40,045 nucleotides of DNA from UBA2773 sp964643985 (GCA_964643985.1 CAZXUS010000010.1:1-40045), one strand, 5' to 3'; positions 14,240 to 23,404 are shown, counted from the first letter of the stretch. A program made the numbers and translations. The notes: generated by a model not told the origin, from the letters alone.

Positions 14240-15691
14240 TTATTTAGTTAAATCTAAATAATCATCAATTCTAATTTGTTCAACAAATTCCGGCGTATGA
14301 CTAACAAGAATCATTGCTCCAGTATAATTATCTAAAGCTTTAGCGATAACTGGTAAATGTCGAAAGTTAATATGATTAGTAGGCTCATCTAGAATTAACA
14401 AACCTGGTTCTTCTAGCATCAAACGAGCAAAAGCCACTAAACCTTTTTGTCCTTCTGAAAGTGATCCAATTTTAGAATAAACCATTTCTCTAGTTAATAA
14501 AAAACCAGCTGCCACACTTCTCAATCGTTCCTCTTTTTTTTCGGTCATTGCTTCAAGTAAAGTGGCGAAAACAGTGCTTTCAAAATCGAGATTAGAAAAA
14601 TCTTGTCGATAATAACCAATTTTAACTCCCTCGGAAATTTCAGCGCCTCGGGCTTTTCCGTTGGACAATGATTCCAATAAAGTTGTTTTTCCGATTCCGT
14701 TTGGACCAGAGAGTAATAAATGTCGATTCTTATTAAGAGCTACTCGAACTTTTTTCTCAGTCGGTTCTTGATTCTTCATTACGGTCAAGGAACTGATGTT
14801 AATAATGTCGCCGCTTAATCCTTCTTGGACTGGGATGTCAAAATTTTTAATGGCATTGTCTTCTCGTCGAACATCAACTTTGGAAACTTCCATTTCAGCT
14901 GCTTTTAATTTCATTTTTCTAGCTACTAATCGCATTTTTCCTCCTTTATTAGCAAAGAAATTAGCTTTCTCTTTATTGGCAATAATTTCTTTTTCGTATT
15001 GAGCATTTTTTCGTTCATCTTTTTTGATTTGTTCGGCAATTTCTTCGACTACGGTGTAATAATCACCAACGTATTGATGAATTTTTTTAGTAAAAACATC
15101 TAAGTAAAGCACGCCGTCAGCAAAGCAATTTAGAAAATTAGCATCATGAGAGATAACAATGCAGGTTTTTTGATATTCAATTAAAAAAGCCGTCAAATGG
15201 TTGATGCCTTCTTGATCAAGATTGTTGGTAGGTTCATCTAGAATCAAAAGATCTGGGTCTTGAATAAGAGCGGAGGCCATCAATAATCTAGCCTGTTGTC
15301 CGCCAGAAAATAGTTTTATTTTTTTGTCATAATCAGCTTTGAGATTGACGATCTTTAAAACATTATCAATTTTTCGATCGATGTCATAAATTTTTTCAGA
15401 AAAACATTTTTCAAAAAATTTTCTTAAAGTTAATTCTAGTTCATCTCGAGGAATAACTTGTTTGGCGTAAGCGACTTTCATTGAAGAATCAAGATAAATT
15501 TTTCCGTCATTAGGAAAAAGTGCGCCAGTAATTATATTAAGCAAGGTGCTTTTTCCGGCCCCGTTTTGACCCATTAAAGTAAATTTTGAACCTTTACGCA
15601 AAGAAAAAGAGGCTTCATCGAGAATAACCTTATCCCAACTATACTCGAAAGAAACTTCTTTGAATTTTACCGCTACATCGCTTTTAGACAT
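14240..15691 (-). CDS. ABC-F family ATPase (ribosome-associated)
   Basis: It has two ABC domains in one chain and no membrane segments. Domain 1 has Walker A GQNGAGKST, signature FSGGQQARL and Walker B LLILDEPTNNLD. Domain 2 has GPNGIGKTT, a degenerate signature LSEGQKGLV and LLILDEPTNHINF. A charged linker between them (about residues 205-290, rich in Lys/Glu) is the P-site tRNA interaction motif region. I chose the internal ATG at 15691 (483 aa, MSKSDVAVKF) because homologues begin just before the first beta strand; an upstream ATG at 15724 would add 11 residues. ABC-F proteins act on stalled or antibiotic-bound ribosomes; the subfamily cannot be set from motifs alone. Confidence 0.9.
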   Translation of the reverse strand: MSKSDVAVKFKEVSFEYSWDKVILDEASFSLRKGSKFTLMGQNGAGKSTLLNIITGALFPNDGKIYLDSSMKVAYAKQVIPRDELELTLRKFFEKCFSEKIYDIDRKIDNVLKIVNLKADYDKKIKLFSGGQQARLLMASALIQDPDLLILDEPTNNLDQEGINHLTAFLIEYQKTCIVISHDANFLNCFADGVLYLDVFTKKIHQYVGDYYTVVEEIAEQIKKDERKNAQYEKEIIANKEKANFFANKGGKMRLVARKMKLKAAEMEVSKVDVRREDNAIKNFDIPVQEGLSGDIINISSLTVMKNQEPTEKKVRVALNKNRHLLLSGPNGIGKTTLLESLSNGKARGAEISEGVKIGYYRQDFSNLDFESTVFATLLEAMTEKKEERLRSVAAGFLLTREMVYSKIGSLSEGQKGLVAFARLMLEEPGLLILDEPTNHINFRHLPVIAKALDNYTGAMILVSHTPEFVEQIRIDDYLDLTK

Positions 15692-15824
15692 AAGTTTATA
15701 AACTCGTTTAGAAAATAAAAACACTGAGTTTTAAGTCTAGTCTATTTAAGCAAAAAATGAAAGAGAAGAGTGATTTTTTTGAGTTAGATTTGAAGTAAGA
15801 TTATTTTGAAAATTTAAATATTTT

Positions 15825-17468
15825 TTAATTTTTTAATGTCCAGAATTCATAGTGTCCGTTGGCCGATTTTTCTTTTTGGGTTTTGATGTTAGGGCAGATT
15901 TTTTTAAATTGATCTAAAAGCCATTTATCAGATTCAAAGAATAAATAGTTGATGTTTTCGCAAGTCTCAAGATTTTTTAAAGCGTCTGTTGGATGTTCAA
16001 ATCGAAAATCTTTAATTTCTGGATAGCCAGCAAATTCAGTAGTTTTGAAGGCCGAGCTTTTATGATCATTGCTAATGTGAACGTTTCCTGGAATGATTAA
16101 AATATTATTAGTAGTTAGGGTAGTTTGTTTGGCTAATTTTCCAAAATCGTAAAGTTTTCCCTCAAAAGCCTCATGAGTTTTTAGTTCTTTGTTCCAGACG
16201 AAATGATAGGTATAGACTTCCATTAATCCAGCCAAAAAGACAATGGTCACCAATCCAAACAATGAAACATTAAGCATCTTCCAACGCCAAGGTTTGAGTT
16301 TAAAGTTAGGAGATTTTTGTAAATTTTCTCTTAAACGCAGGATGTACTCGAAAGGGAGTAGCACAAAAATCATTACTGCCGGAATAATTCCAATTATTCT
16401 CAAAGAATGAGGAATTCCTTCGATGCTTAAAACTCCAGGAATGAGCATCACCCAAAAAATACCTTGAGCTAAGAGCGAAATTCTAAAAAGAGGGTCTAGA
16501 ATTTTTTTCTTTTTATAATGCAATAAATGAATGATAATATCTTTGACACTAAAAGCAAAACCTATCGTAAATAAAACTGTCCAAGCGGGTGGAATCAAAG
16601 GAGAGCCAGCGTGATTGTGGCGTTGATTGGGGTCGCCGTAGAAATAGAAAGCGTTGATGTGAGCTAAAGTGCTTTTGGTGAGGGCTTGAGGAAAGGAGAG
16701 ATTGGGAGCGTTAAAAACTGAAACGGCACTACTTCTCCCGATTAAATCGTCAGTGTGTTGGTAGAAATAAAAGAGAAGTGGGCCGGCTGTCAACAAAGCG
16801 GTTCCGATGAAAACTAAAGCTCCGAGCCAATGTTTTTTGACGAATTTGTTTTTGTAGAATAGAAAGAAAGGCATCAACAAAACTAAAATTAGTGGGGCAA
16901 CTCTAAATGAAATATAGGTGTGAAAGCCGAGTCCTAACAAAATTCCAGACAGCGCTAAGTACCAATTGTTTCTCAATCGAATTCCCTTAAAGAAAAAATA
17001 AAACAGCCAAACTAATAAAAAGGGCACCATAATAGCACGGTAAACAGTATGGGAAAAATTTAAGTGCCAGAAAGAAGTTGACATAATAAAAACGCCCATT
17101 AGAATACTGATTTTAGAAAATTTTAATTCTTTTAATAAGAAATAAAAACCGATTAAAGTGAAGATTCCAAAGAGGGCGCTAGCTAGCCGAACTGAGAAAT
17201 TATTGACACCTAGAAATTTCAAAGATAAGGCAATGGCGTTGATGTATAAACCTTCTCGACCATTATTTTCAGTGTAAAATATTTTGTAATCGTTGTTTTC
17301 AAAAGCTTTAATGGCGTCTAGCCCGTTATAGGCTTCGTCATATTGAAGTCCCGGAGGATTGTTTTCTAAGTTCCATAATCTAATCAATGAGCCAAAGGCG
17401 ATAATTGCCAATAGACCCAAAAAAAACCAAAACTTTTTAGCTTGAAAGTTTTCTAAAAATTTGTTCAT
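15825..17468 (-). CDS. GT-C membrane glycosyltransferase (PMT/ArnT-like)
   Basis: The product is 547 aa with an N-terminal membrane helix (FFLGLLAIIAFGSLIRLW) and about ten further hydrophobic segments. A soluble C-terminal domain starts at about residue 420. The first extracellular loop has NNPPGLQYDEAYNGLDA, the acidic DE motif of polyprenyl-phosphate-sugar-dependent GT-C enzymes, and FYTENNGREGLYINAIAL resembles the second loop motif. It would transfer a sugar from a lipid carrier to a surface glycan, lipid or protein outside the membrane. The substrate is unknown. It lies 100 nt before the RluD-type gene on the same strand, without an obvious operon link. Confidence 0.85.
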   Translation of the reverse strand: MNKFLENFQAKKFWFFLGLLAIIAFGSLIRLWNLENNPPGLQYDEAYNGLDAIKAFENNDYKIFYTENNGREGLYINAIALSLKFLGVNNFSVRLASALFGIFTLIGFYFLLKELKFSKISILMGVFIMSTSFWHLNFSHTVYRAIMVPFLLVWLFYFFFKGIRLRNNWYLALSGILLGLGFHTYISFRVAPLILVLLMPFFLFYKNKFVKKHWLGALVFIGTALLTAGPLLFYFYQHTDDLIGRSSAVSVFNAPNLSFPQALTKSTLAHINAFYFYGDPNQRHNHAGSPLIPPAWTVLFTIGFAFSVKDIIIHLLHYKKKKILDPLFRISLLAQGIFWVMLIPGVLSIEGIPHSLRIIGIIPAVMIFVLLPFEYILRLRENLQKSPNFKLKPWRWKMLNVSLFGLVTIVFLAGLMEVYTYHFVWNKELKTHEAFEGKLYDFGKLAKQTTLTTNNILIIPGNVHISNDHKSSAFKTTEFAGYPEIKDFRFEHPTDALKNLETCENINYLFFESDKWLLDQFKKICPNIKTQKEKSANGHYEFWTLKN

Positions 17469-17568
17469 TTTTATTTTTAATTTTTTATTTAAATCTTTAA
17501 TTTTTTGGGAAACAATTCCTCATTATTTTAATTATAGATTAAATCAGAGATTTGTATAGAAATTAAAT

Positions 17569-18486
17569 CTAGAATTTAAAATCAGGGGGTAATTCAGTTT
17601 CGAAAATATATTTTTTATCATCTAAATATTCAAATTCAATTTTATAAGCATGCAGAAGATGGCGATTAAATTGCTGATTGGCTTGTTTGATATTTTTATT
17701 GAAATATTTTTTATCGCCTAAAATAGGATGTCCGATAGAATGTAGATGAAGTCGAAGCTGATGTTTTCGTCCAGTTTTTAACTCTAGCTCTAGCAAAGAA
17801 CGGTCGTCTAGTTCTTGAATAACTTTGTAATAAGTTAAAGCTTTTTTGGGATTAATAAGTTTTCCTGGATTATGACTGACGGCTTGTTTGGTGGGATTTT
17901 GACTAGATTTTCCTACAAAGTCGTTTATTTCGCCGGATTTATTTTTTAATTTTCCCCAAATCCAAGCTTTATAGGTTTTTTTAATTTGGCGATTTTGAAA
18001 AATATTTTTGAAATATTCAAAAGCTGGTTGAGTTCTGGCGACCACCAAAAGTCCCGAAGTTTCTTTATCGAGACGATGAACAATTCCGGGACGTAATCGA
18101 TCTTCTCCGATTTTTTCAAGTTCTGGAAATTTTTCAAGCAGACCATTAACCAACGTTCCAGAAGTTTCGTTTTCGCAAAGATGAACGCTTATTCCAGCGG
18201 GTTTATTGATTATTAAAAATTTTGAGTTTTCAAAAACTATTTCAAATGCAATATTTTTTTCTGGTAAAACTTCTATTTCAAGATTGGGCAGTTTTCTTAT
18301 ATCAATTTTGATTTGGTCTTTTTGCTTTAATTTATAGCTAGCGGAAATAACTTTATCGTTAACTAAAATTTCTTTATTTTTAATGGCAAGTTGAAAAAAC
18401 CGACGAGAAACGTCGGGAAAGAGAGAGCTTATGTGTTTATCTAGTCGTTGGGAGTCTTGGCTAGAATATAAAATATTTTTTTTCAT
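17569..18486 (-). CDS. rluD: RluA/RluD-family pseudouridine synthase
   Basis: The product is 305 aa. An N-terminal S4 RNA-binding domain (about residues 12-70: RLDKHISSLFPDVSRRFFQL, KEILVNDKVI) is followed by the catalytic domain. That domain has the family motif GIVHRLDKETSGLLVVARTQ, where the Asp after RL is the nucleophile, and later GRKHQLRLHLHSIGHPILGD. It converts uridine to pseudouridine in large-subunit rRNA; RluD-type enzymes act on helix 69. The exact target cannot be assigned from motifs, so the symbol is provisional. The ATG start lies next to a palindromic repeat that separates it from the tRNA gene. Confidence 0.9.
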   Translation of the reverse strand: MKKNILYSSQDSQRLDKHISSLFPDVSRRFFQLAIKNKEILVNDKVISASYKLKQKDQIKIDIRKLPNLEIEVLPEKNIAFEIVFENSKFLIINKPAGISVHLCENETSGTLVNGLLEKFPELEKIGEDRLRPGIVHRLDKETSGLLVVARTQPAFEYFKNIFQNRQIKKTYKAWIWGKLKNKSGEINDFVGKSSQNPTKQAVSHNPGKLINPKKALTYYKVIQELDDRSLLELELKTGRKHQLRLHLHSIGHPILGDKKYFNKNIKQANQQFNRHLLHAYKIEFEYLDDKKYIFETELPPDFKF

Positions 18487-18568
18487 TTTAGTAAACTAAT
18501 TTTGCACCCAAAGGGCATTATAAATTTTGAATTTCGAATTTTGATTCAATTTTGAACGACTGAATTTC

Positions 18569-18655
18569 TAATTTTTAAATTCAAAACATCTCAATGGCGA
18601 AGTTTAAAAATTCAGATTTAGGATTTATTTAAAAATTACAAAATTAAAAATTTTA
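18569..18655. repeat. Intergenic AT-rich palindromic repeat, copy A
   Basis: The core word GGCGAAGTTTAAAAATT is flanked by TTAATTTTTAAATTC-type and GATTTATTTAAAAATTAC-type arms that can pair. Copies B (20411-20498) and C (22851-22930) match along the whole core. Confidence 0.65.
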
Positions 18656-18657
18656 TT

Positions 18658-18742
18658 TGGTGCCGAAGAAGGGACTCGAACCCTTACGCCCGAAGGCACT
18701 GGTTCCTAAGACCAGCGTGTATACCAATTTCACCACTTCGGC
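18658..18742 (-). tRNA. tRNA-Leu (anticodon UAG)
   Basis: On the minus strand the acceptor stem GCCGAAG/CTTCGGC is followed by discriminator A and an encoded CCA. The anticodon stem-loop CTGGT-CTTAGGA-ACCAG gives anticodon TAG (reads CUA and related Leu codons). There is a long class II variable arm (GCC-TTCG-GGC) and a T-arm GGGTTCGAGTCCC. The length is 85 nt with CCA. It stands alone between rluD and nrnA. Confidence 0.97.
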
Positions 18743-18979
18743 TGGTTAGACGTTATTATTACTAATAACTTTACTATTTTAAAGGTTTTTAATGAAAAAA
18801 TCAAGGGAAAACTTTTCTGAAATTATTCAAAACTCAAATTATTTTAAATTGTTCCAAATCAATTTTAAAATCCAAAATCTAAAATCCAATTTTTAAAAAT
18901 TTAATCATTTGATATTTGAATTTAAATTGACATTTGGAATAATTTGGACTTTGAAAGTTATAATTTTTTGAATAAAAAA

Positions 18980-19951
18980 TTACTCAATTATCCATTTCCC
19001 ATTTATTTCTTTAAGATTTCCTTGAATTTCAAATCCGCTGGCTAATTTATGTCCGCCGCCTTTAAAACTTCTGGCGATGGCAGCGACATCAATTCCTTTG
19101 TGTTCATCGCTTCTGAGACTGGCTTTGATAACGTTGGGTTTAGATTCATAAAGAACTAAGGAAAATTTTGAACCAGAAATAGTGTTTAAAACTTCGGCAA
19201 TTCCAGAGGCATCTGATATAGAGGCTCCGCATTTTTCCAAATCTTTTTTAGTTAAAAATGAAACAACCATCCCAGTTTTCTTGTTGAGTTCAGCTCGACC
19301 GAGGGCGATTGACCACAATTTGAGAGTGTTCAGGGACTTATTTTCAAAAATTAGTTGATTTATTTTTCGAACTGAAGCACCTCTTTTCATTAAATCGCTA
19401 ACAACTTCTAAGGTTTCAGCGGTAGTATTATTGTGACGAAAACCGCCAGTATCAGTAAAAATGCCATTTAGCAAATATTGAGCGGCCTTGGGTGGTATGG
19501 AGTAATTTATTTGTTTAAAAAAGTTGTAAATAATTTCACAAGTAGCGGAGGCTTCAGTGTTTACTAAGTTTAAGGCTTCTTTGATTGGAGGCTTGGGGTG
19601 ATGATCGATGTTGATTATTTTAATATCAAGATTTTCTTCGGCGATTTCTTCGCCAATTTTTAATTTATAATAAGAATCTTCTCGGTCTAAAATCATTACT
19701 GTATCGTAGTCGCTAAGTTGGTAGGTATTTTTGATTTGTTTTTCAGGAAATAGTTTAGAGGAAAGTTCATCGATTTTATCGACACTTAAAGGGGTGGTTT
19801 TTTTGTTTAATTCATTTTTTAAATAGTAATCTAATGAAAAAACCGAACTTAAAGAATCTACATCGGGGTTTAAATGGGAAACCAAAAGAATCCTTTGACT
19901 TTTTTTAAGGATTTTTTCTAATTCTTTAAATTTTTCAGTTAATTTTTTCAT
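18980..19951 (-). CDS. nrnA: NrnA-type DHH phosphoesterase (nanoRNase / pAp phosphatase)
   Basis: The product is 323 aa. The DHH domain has metal-binding motifs LLVSHLNPDVDSLSS (about residue 22), VMILDRED (about 84), NIDHHPKPP (about 114) and FTDTGGFRHNNT (about 165). The C-terminal DHHA1 domain ends with the substrate-binding FKGGGHKLASGFE motif. The family degrades short RNA oligomers and dephosphorylates 3'-phosphoadenosine 5'-phosphate. One difference from the usual H-x-N/S-P-D-G-D is Val in place of the Gly. It lies 26 nt after rbfA on the same strand, the common rbfA-nrnA order. Confidence 0.93.
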   Translation of the reverse strand: MKKLTEKFKELEKILKKSQRILLVSHLNPDVDSLSSVFSLDYYLKNELNKKTTPLSVDKIDELSSKLFPEKQIKNTYQLSDYDTVMILDREDSYYKLKIGEEIAEENLDIKIINIDHHPKPPIKEALNLVNTEASATCEIIYNFFKQINYSIPPKAAQYLLNGIFTDTGGFRHNNTTAETLEVVSDLMKRGASVRKINQLIFENKSLNTLKLWSIALGRAELNKKTGMVVSFLTKKDLEKCGASISDASGIAEVLNTISGSKFSLVLYESKPNVIKASLRSDEHKGIDVAAIARSFKGGGHKLASGFEIQGNLKEINGKWIIE

Positions 19952-19977
19952 TTAAATTTAATTTGAAATTGGTATAA

Positions 19978-20319
19978 TTATTCGCCTTTGTGAATTTTAT
20001 CAAAAATTTCTTCCATTTCTGATAACTTTTCTTGATTTTCATTAGTTATAAATCTGATTTTAGGCAAGGGCTTCATATATAATTTTTTATGAAGAGCTTT
20101 CTGAATTCGGCCGTTTTCCTTTTTTAGAGTCTTCATAACATAGTTTTTTTCGGTAACGGGATAAATGCTTAAGAACGAATTAGTATAACGTAAATCTTTA
20201 GAAGTGTCAACTTTTAAAATTGTCACTAGGACTGTATTCTTCAAAGAAAGCTCTTCTCTAATTATTTGAGCGAGAGTTTCTCGGATGAGTTGGTTGACTT
20301 TATCGATGCGTTTTGACAT
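19978..20319 (-). CDS. rbfA: Ribosome-binding factor A
   Basis: The product is 113 aa, the usual size. It has the RbfA pattern: start MSKRIDKVNQLIRETLAQII, then DLRYTNSFLSIYPV (strand with the conserved A/S-x-VYVS-like region) and LHKKLYMKPLPKIRFITNEN near the C-terminus. It is a KH-type RNA-binding factor for 30S subunit maturation that acts at 16S helix 1. It is followed closely by nrnA and divergent from the GT4 gene at 20559 across a palindromic repeat. Confidence 0.93.
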   Translation of the reverse strand: MSKRIDKVNQLIRETLAQIIREELSLKNTVLVTILKVDTSKDLRYTNSFLSIYPVTEKNYVMKTLKKENGRIQKALHKKLYMKPLPKIRFITNENQEKLSEMEEIFDKIHKGE

Positions 20320-20350
20320 AAGGTTGGGTTATTATTTAATTGATGAACTT

Positions 20351-20500
20351 TGGATTAATTTTATAATTTTGTAAATAAATCATGCTGTTCGTGAACGATA
20401 GTGATAAATCTTAATTTTTAAATTTAAAATATCTGAATGGCGAAGTTTAAAAATTTAGATTTTGAGTTTATTTAAAAATTACAAAATTAAAAATTTTATT
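20351..20500. repeat. Intergenic AT-rich palindromic repeat, copy B
   Basis: The core at 20411-20498 shares GGCGAAGTTTAAAAATT and both flanks with copies A and C. The outer arm TTTTGTAAATAAATC at about 20367-20381 is separated from the core by about 30 nt of unrelated sequence. It fills the divergent rbfA/glycosyltransferase interval, so it may carry promoter or leader sequence. Confidence 0.65.
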
Positions 20501-20558
20501 TATTAACAAATCGCTATTTATTAGGTAAGCTTAATTTACATAAAGATTAACTCACGGT

Positions 20559-21674
20559 ATGCATATAGCTATAAATTGTGCGGATTTAGATCACAATCGA
20601 ATTGATGGAACCAGAGTCTATATCAAAAAATGTTTGGACTATTTTGGCTCTTTTGATAATCATAGTGTCTTTACTTTATACCACAAAACGAAATTTAATC
20701 CAGAGTTAAAGCCGAAAATGTATTCTAATTATCAAGATGAGCCAATTCCTTATCCGTTTTGGTGGGTTCAAACTCGATTGGGTTTTGAGCTAAATTATAC
20801 TTTGCCAGAGGTTTGTTGGATGCCAATTCAGCAAGTTCCTTTTTTGGCTGATCGTAAAACTAAAATTATTATTACTATTCACGATTTGGCTTTTAAATAT
20901 TTTCCTCAGTATTTTCCTTTGAAAGACCGAATTAAATTAGATTTTTTTACTGAAACGGCGGTTAAACGAGCTGATAAAATAATTGCTATTTCTGAAGCGA
21001 CTAAAATGGATATTTTAAAATTTTATCCTAAAACTAAAAAAGAAAAAATTAAAGTTATTTATCACGGAGTTGATAAAGAATTTTTTTCTAAAAAAGTTTC
21101 GTCAGAAAAAACAAAAAAAATTTTTAAAAAACATGGAATTAAAAATGATTATTTGTTATATGTGGGGGCTTTACAGCCTCGAAAAAATTTAGAAATTTTA
21201 GTGGAGGCTTTTGAAAAACTAAAAAAAGCTGGGAATAAAAAAATTCAATTAGTTTTAGTCGGAGCACCAGCTTGGAAAACGGAAAAGCTTCTAGCGAGAA
21301 TTGAAAATTCTAAATTTAAAAAAGATATAATTTTAACTGGAAAAGTTAGCTTTGAAGATTTGCCGATTCTTTATCAAAAGGCTAAGGTTTTTGTTTTTCC
21401 GTCCTTATATGAAGGGTTCGGAATTCCTATCCTAGAGGCCTGGGCGAGTGAAGTTCCTGTAATTGTAGCTGATAATTCTAGTTTGAAAGAAATTGGCGGA
21501 GAAGGGGTTTTGAAGTTTAAAGCTTCGGATTCAAACGAATTATTAGAAAAAGTAAACATTTTATTAAAACGTGGTATAATAAAAGAAGAATTAATCAAAA
21601 AAGGGACAAAAAAATTAAACGAATTTAGTTGGGAAAAATGTGCTCGAGAAACTTTGGGATTTATTAAAAGTTAG
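20559..21674 (+). CDS. Family 4 (GT-B) glycosyltransferase
   Basis: The product is 371 aa. The N-terminal acceptor domain starts MHIAINCADLDHNRIDGTRV. A central ADKIIAISEATKMDILKFYP is followed by VIYHGVDKEFF, and the C-terminal nucleotide-sugar domain has LLYVGALQPRKNLEILVEAF. The catalytic-loop signature is VFVFPSLYEGFGIPILEAWA with the two conserved Glu of the EX7E motif. It transfers a nucleotide-activated sugar in the cytosol, probably for a cell-surface polysaccharide. Donor and acceptor are unknown. It is followed 22 nt later by murB, so the two are likely co-transcribed. Confidence 0.93.
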   Translation: MHIAINCADLDHNRIDGTRVYIKKCLDYFGSFDNHSVFTLYHKTKFNPELKPKMYSNYQDEPIPYPFWWVQTRLGFELNYTLPEVCWMPIQQVPFLADRKTKIIITIHDLAFKYFPQYFPLKDRIKLDFFTETAVKRADKIIAISEATKMDILKFYPKTKKEKIKVIYHGVDKEFFSKKVSSEKTKKIFKKHGIKNDYLLYVGALQPRKNLEILVEAFEKLKKAGNKKIQLVLVGAPAWKTEKLLARIENSKFKKDIILTGKVSFEDLPILYQKAKVFVFPSLYEGFGIPILEAWASEVPVIVADNSSLKEIGGEGVLKFKASDSNELLEKVNILLKRGIIKEELIKKGTKKLNEFSWEKCARETLGFIKS

Positions 21675-21696
21675 ATAAAAGCTTTAAAAAAATAAT

Positions 21697-22629
21697 ATGA
21701 AAATACAAGAAAAAGTTTTGCTTAAAAATTATTCTACTTTCAAAATCGGAGGGCCTGCAAAATATTTCACTGAAATTAAAAGTTTGGATGATCTCAAGGA
21801 CGCTATTAAGTGGGCGAAAAAAGAAAAAGAAAAATTTATGATTTTAGGAGGAGGAAGTAATATTTTATTTAACGATCAGGGATTCGATGGTTTGGTCATT
21901 CGAATGACCAACAATCAAATAAAATTAGTTGATAAAACGAGTATTTCTTCTGAGGCGGGTGCAACTTTAGCGGATTTAGTTGCTTTTTCGGGTGAAAATA
22001 ATTTGACTGGCTTGGAATGGGCAGCCGGAATTCCAGGAAAGGTTGGCGGAGCGATTAGGGGGAATGCGGGGGCTTTTGGTTCTGAAATTAAAAATACCGC
22101 AAAAGAAATAATTTATTTTAATTTAGAAAAATTGACAGAAGAACATTGCAATAATGAAGAATGTCAATTCGATTATCGGCAAAGTGTTTTTAAGGAATTT
22201 GACCATAAGATAATCTGGCAAGCTCTTTTCGAATTAAAACCAGCTGGTGAAATTGATGTTAAAAAATCTATTAAAGAAACAATTAAAAAACGTCAAGAAA
22301 AACATCCCTGGTTAGTTGGAGCTGGATCGGCTGGTTCAATTTTTAAAAATCCGGTTGTTGATAAAAATTTAATCAAAACCTTTGAGCAAGAAAAAGGTGT
22401 TCGTTGTACTGACAATAAAGTTCCAGCTGGTTGGTTGATTGATATGTGTGATTTGCGAGGGTATCAAATTGGTGGAGCGCAAGTAAGCGATAAACAGGCA
22501 AATTTTATTTTAAACGTTGATAATAGTAGTGCAGAAAGTATTGTGATTTTGATTAGTATTATTAAGCAGAAGGTACGAAATACCTTTGGAGTGCAACTCG
22601 AAGAAGAAGTCGAAATCGTCGGGTATTGA
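21697..22629 (+). CDS. murB: UDP-N-acetylenolpyruvoylglucosamine reductase
   Basis: The product is 310 aa. The FAD-binding part has FMILGGGSNILFNDQGFDGL and GLEWAAGIPGKVGGAIRGNA. The catalytic domain has FDYRQSVFK (substrate-binding Arg), the proton-donor Ser in GSAGSIFKNP, PAGWLIDMCDLRGYQIGGAQ and the C-terminal Glu region GVQLEEEVEIVG. It reduces the enolpyruvyl group to lactoyl using NADPH, giving UDP-MurNAc for peptidoglycan. The size and the short FDYRQS loop fit the type II MurB of Gram-positives and many CPR. Its TGA stop overlaps the left arm of a long hairpin. Confidence 0.96.
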   Translation: MKIQEKVLLKNYSTFKIGGPAKYFTEIKSLDDLKDAIKWAKKEKEKFMILGGGSNILFNDQGFDGLVIRMTNNQIKLVDKTSISSEAGATLADLVAFSGENNLTGLEWAAGIPGKVGGAIRGNAGAFGSEIKNTAKEIIYFNLEKLTEEHCNNEECQFDYRQSVFKEFDHKIIWQALFELKPAGEIDVKKSIKETIKKRQEKHPWLVGAGSAGSIFKNPVVDKNLIKTFEQEKGVRCTDNKVPAGWLIDMCDLRGYQIGGAQVSDKQANFILNVDNSSAESIVILISIIKQKVRNTFGVQLEEEVEIVGY

Positions 22630-22749
22630 GACTTGAATGTTTGGTATACTTCTTTGTTGAAATTTCCGCTTTTCGCTCGACGTATCAACTCAATACGTCT
22701 CGCTCAATGCTCAATTTCGCCTCGAATTATACTCAAACATTCAAGTCTC
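22628..22749. repeat. Long inverted repeat (122 nt) directly after murB
   Basis: The left arm at 22628-22648 (GAGACTTGAATGTTTG then GTATA) and the right arm at 22728-22749 match at 21 of 22 positions with one 1-nt indel. An inner 7-bp stem (GACGTAT/ATACGTC) and GAAATT/AATTTC words nest inside. It is not followed by a clean T-run, so it is not an ordinary terminator. Confidence 0.75.
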
Positions 22750-22809
22750 CGGTTTCTTTTTTTAAATTGCACTCAAATTTTAAATTTCGGATGTTTTGAA
22801 TGATTTAAT

Positions 22810-22942
22810 TTTGAATTAATTTTGTAATTTTGTAATTTTATAAATAAATCTTAATTTTTAAATTCAAAACAGCTTGATTGCGAAGTTTAAAAATTAGAAT
22901 TTAGAATTTATTTAAAAATTATAAAATTATAAAATTACAAAG
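22810..22942. repeat. Intergenic AT-rich palindromic repeat, copy C
   Basis: The core at 22851-22930 has GCGAAGTTTAAAAATT. The outer arms (TTTTGTAATTTTGTAATTTT and ATAAAATTATAAAATTACAA) are nearly complementary, making a long palindrome. Together with the murB hairpin it accounts for most of the 22630-23038 interval. Confidence 0.65.
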
Positions 22943-23038
22943 TGTTCTTGGGTGAAAATTGTAGATACTTTTATTATTTTAATCGTATTAATTTAATAGG
23001 GATAAGCTAAAGAATTTTTAATCATTAATACAAAAAAG

Positions 23039-23404
23039 ATGAAAATCAGAGAATATTTGGGGGAGGTTGAGTTGAATCCGGAGGAGCGAAAATATTTGAT
23101 TAAAAAAATAGAAAAAATTAAAGAAAGTATTTTAGTAAACTGTAAAGAAGATGAGATTTTAGCGGAATTGAGAGTTAATCAAGATAAGAAAAAGGAATGG
23201 TCTTTGGATGTTAGTTTTAAAGTTCCTAAGAATATTTTTCAAGCTACTCAAAAAGGATTTGGTTTAACTGAAGTAATGGATGAAATTGAAGAAATTTTAG
23301 TTCGACAAATTTTACGGAAAAAAGAAAAAATTCAGGACCTTAGAAAGAGGGGAAGTCGGTCAATCAGAAAGAAAAGAACGATAGACGGGAATGCGAGATT
23401 TTGA
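23039..23404 (+). CDS. HPF/RaiA-like ribosome-associated protein (probable)
   Basis: The product is 121 aa. The layout beta-alpha-beta-beta-beta-alpha with ELNPEERKYLIKKIEKIKES, ILAELRVNQ, WSLDVSFKVPKNIFQATQKG, then LTEVMDEIEEILVRQILRKK and KEKIQDLRKRGSRSIRKKRT follows the sigma54-modulation/S30EA fold of hibernation-promoting factors. Those proteins bind the 30S decoding region and silence ribosomes in starvation. The C-terminal tail is very basic, fitting rRNA binding. It lacks the C-terminal dimerisation domain of long HPF. No signature residue is unique enough to be certain. Confidence 0.65.
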   Translation: MKIREYLGEVELNPEERKYLIKKIEKIKESILVNCKEDEILAELRVNQDKKKEWSLDVSFKVPKNIFQATQKGFGLTEVMDEIEEILVRQILRKKEKIQDLRKRGSRSIRKKRTIDGNARF

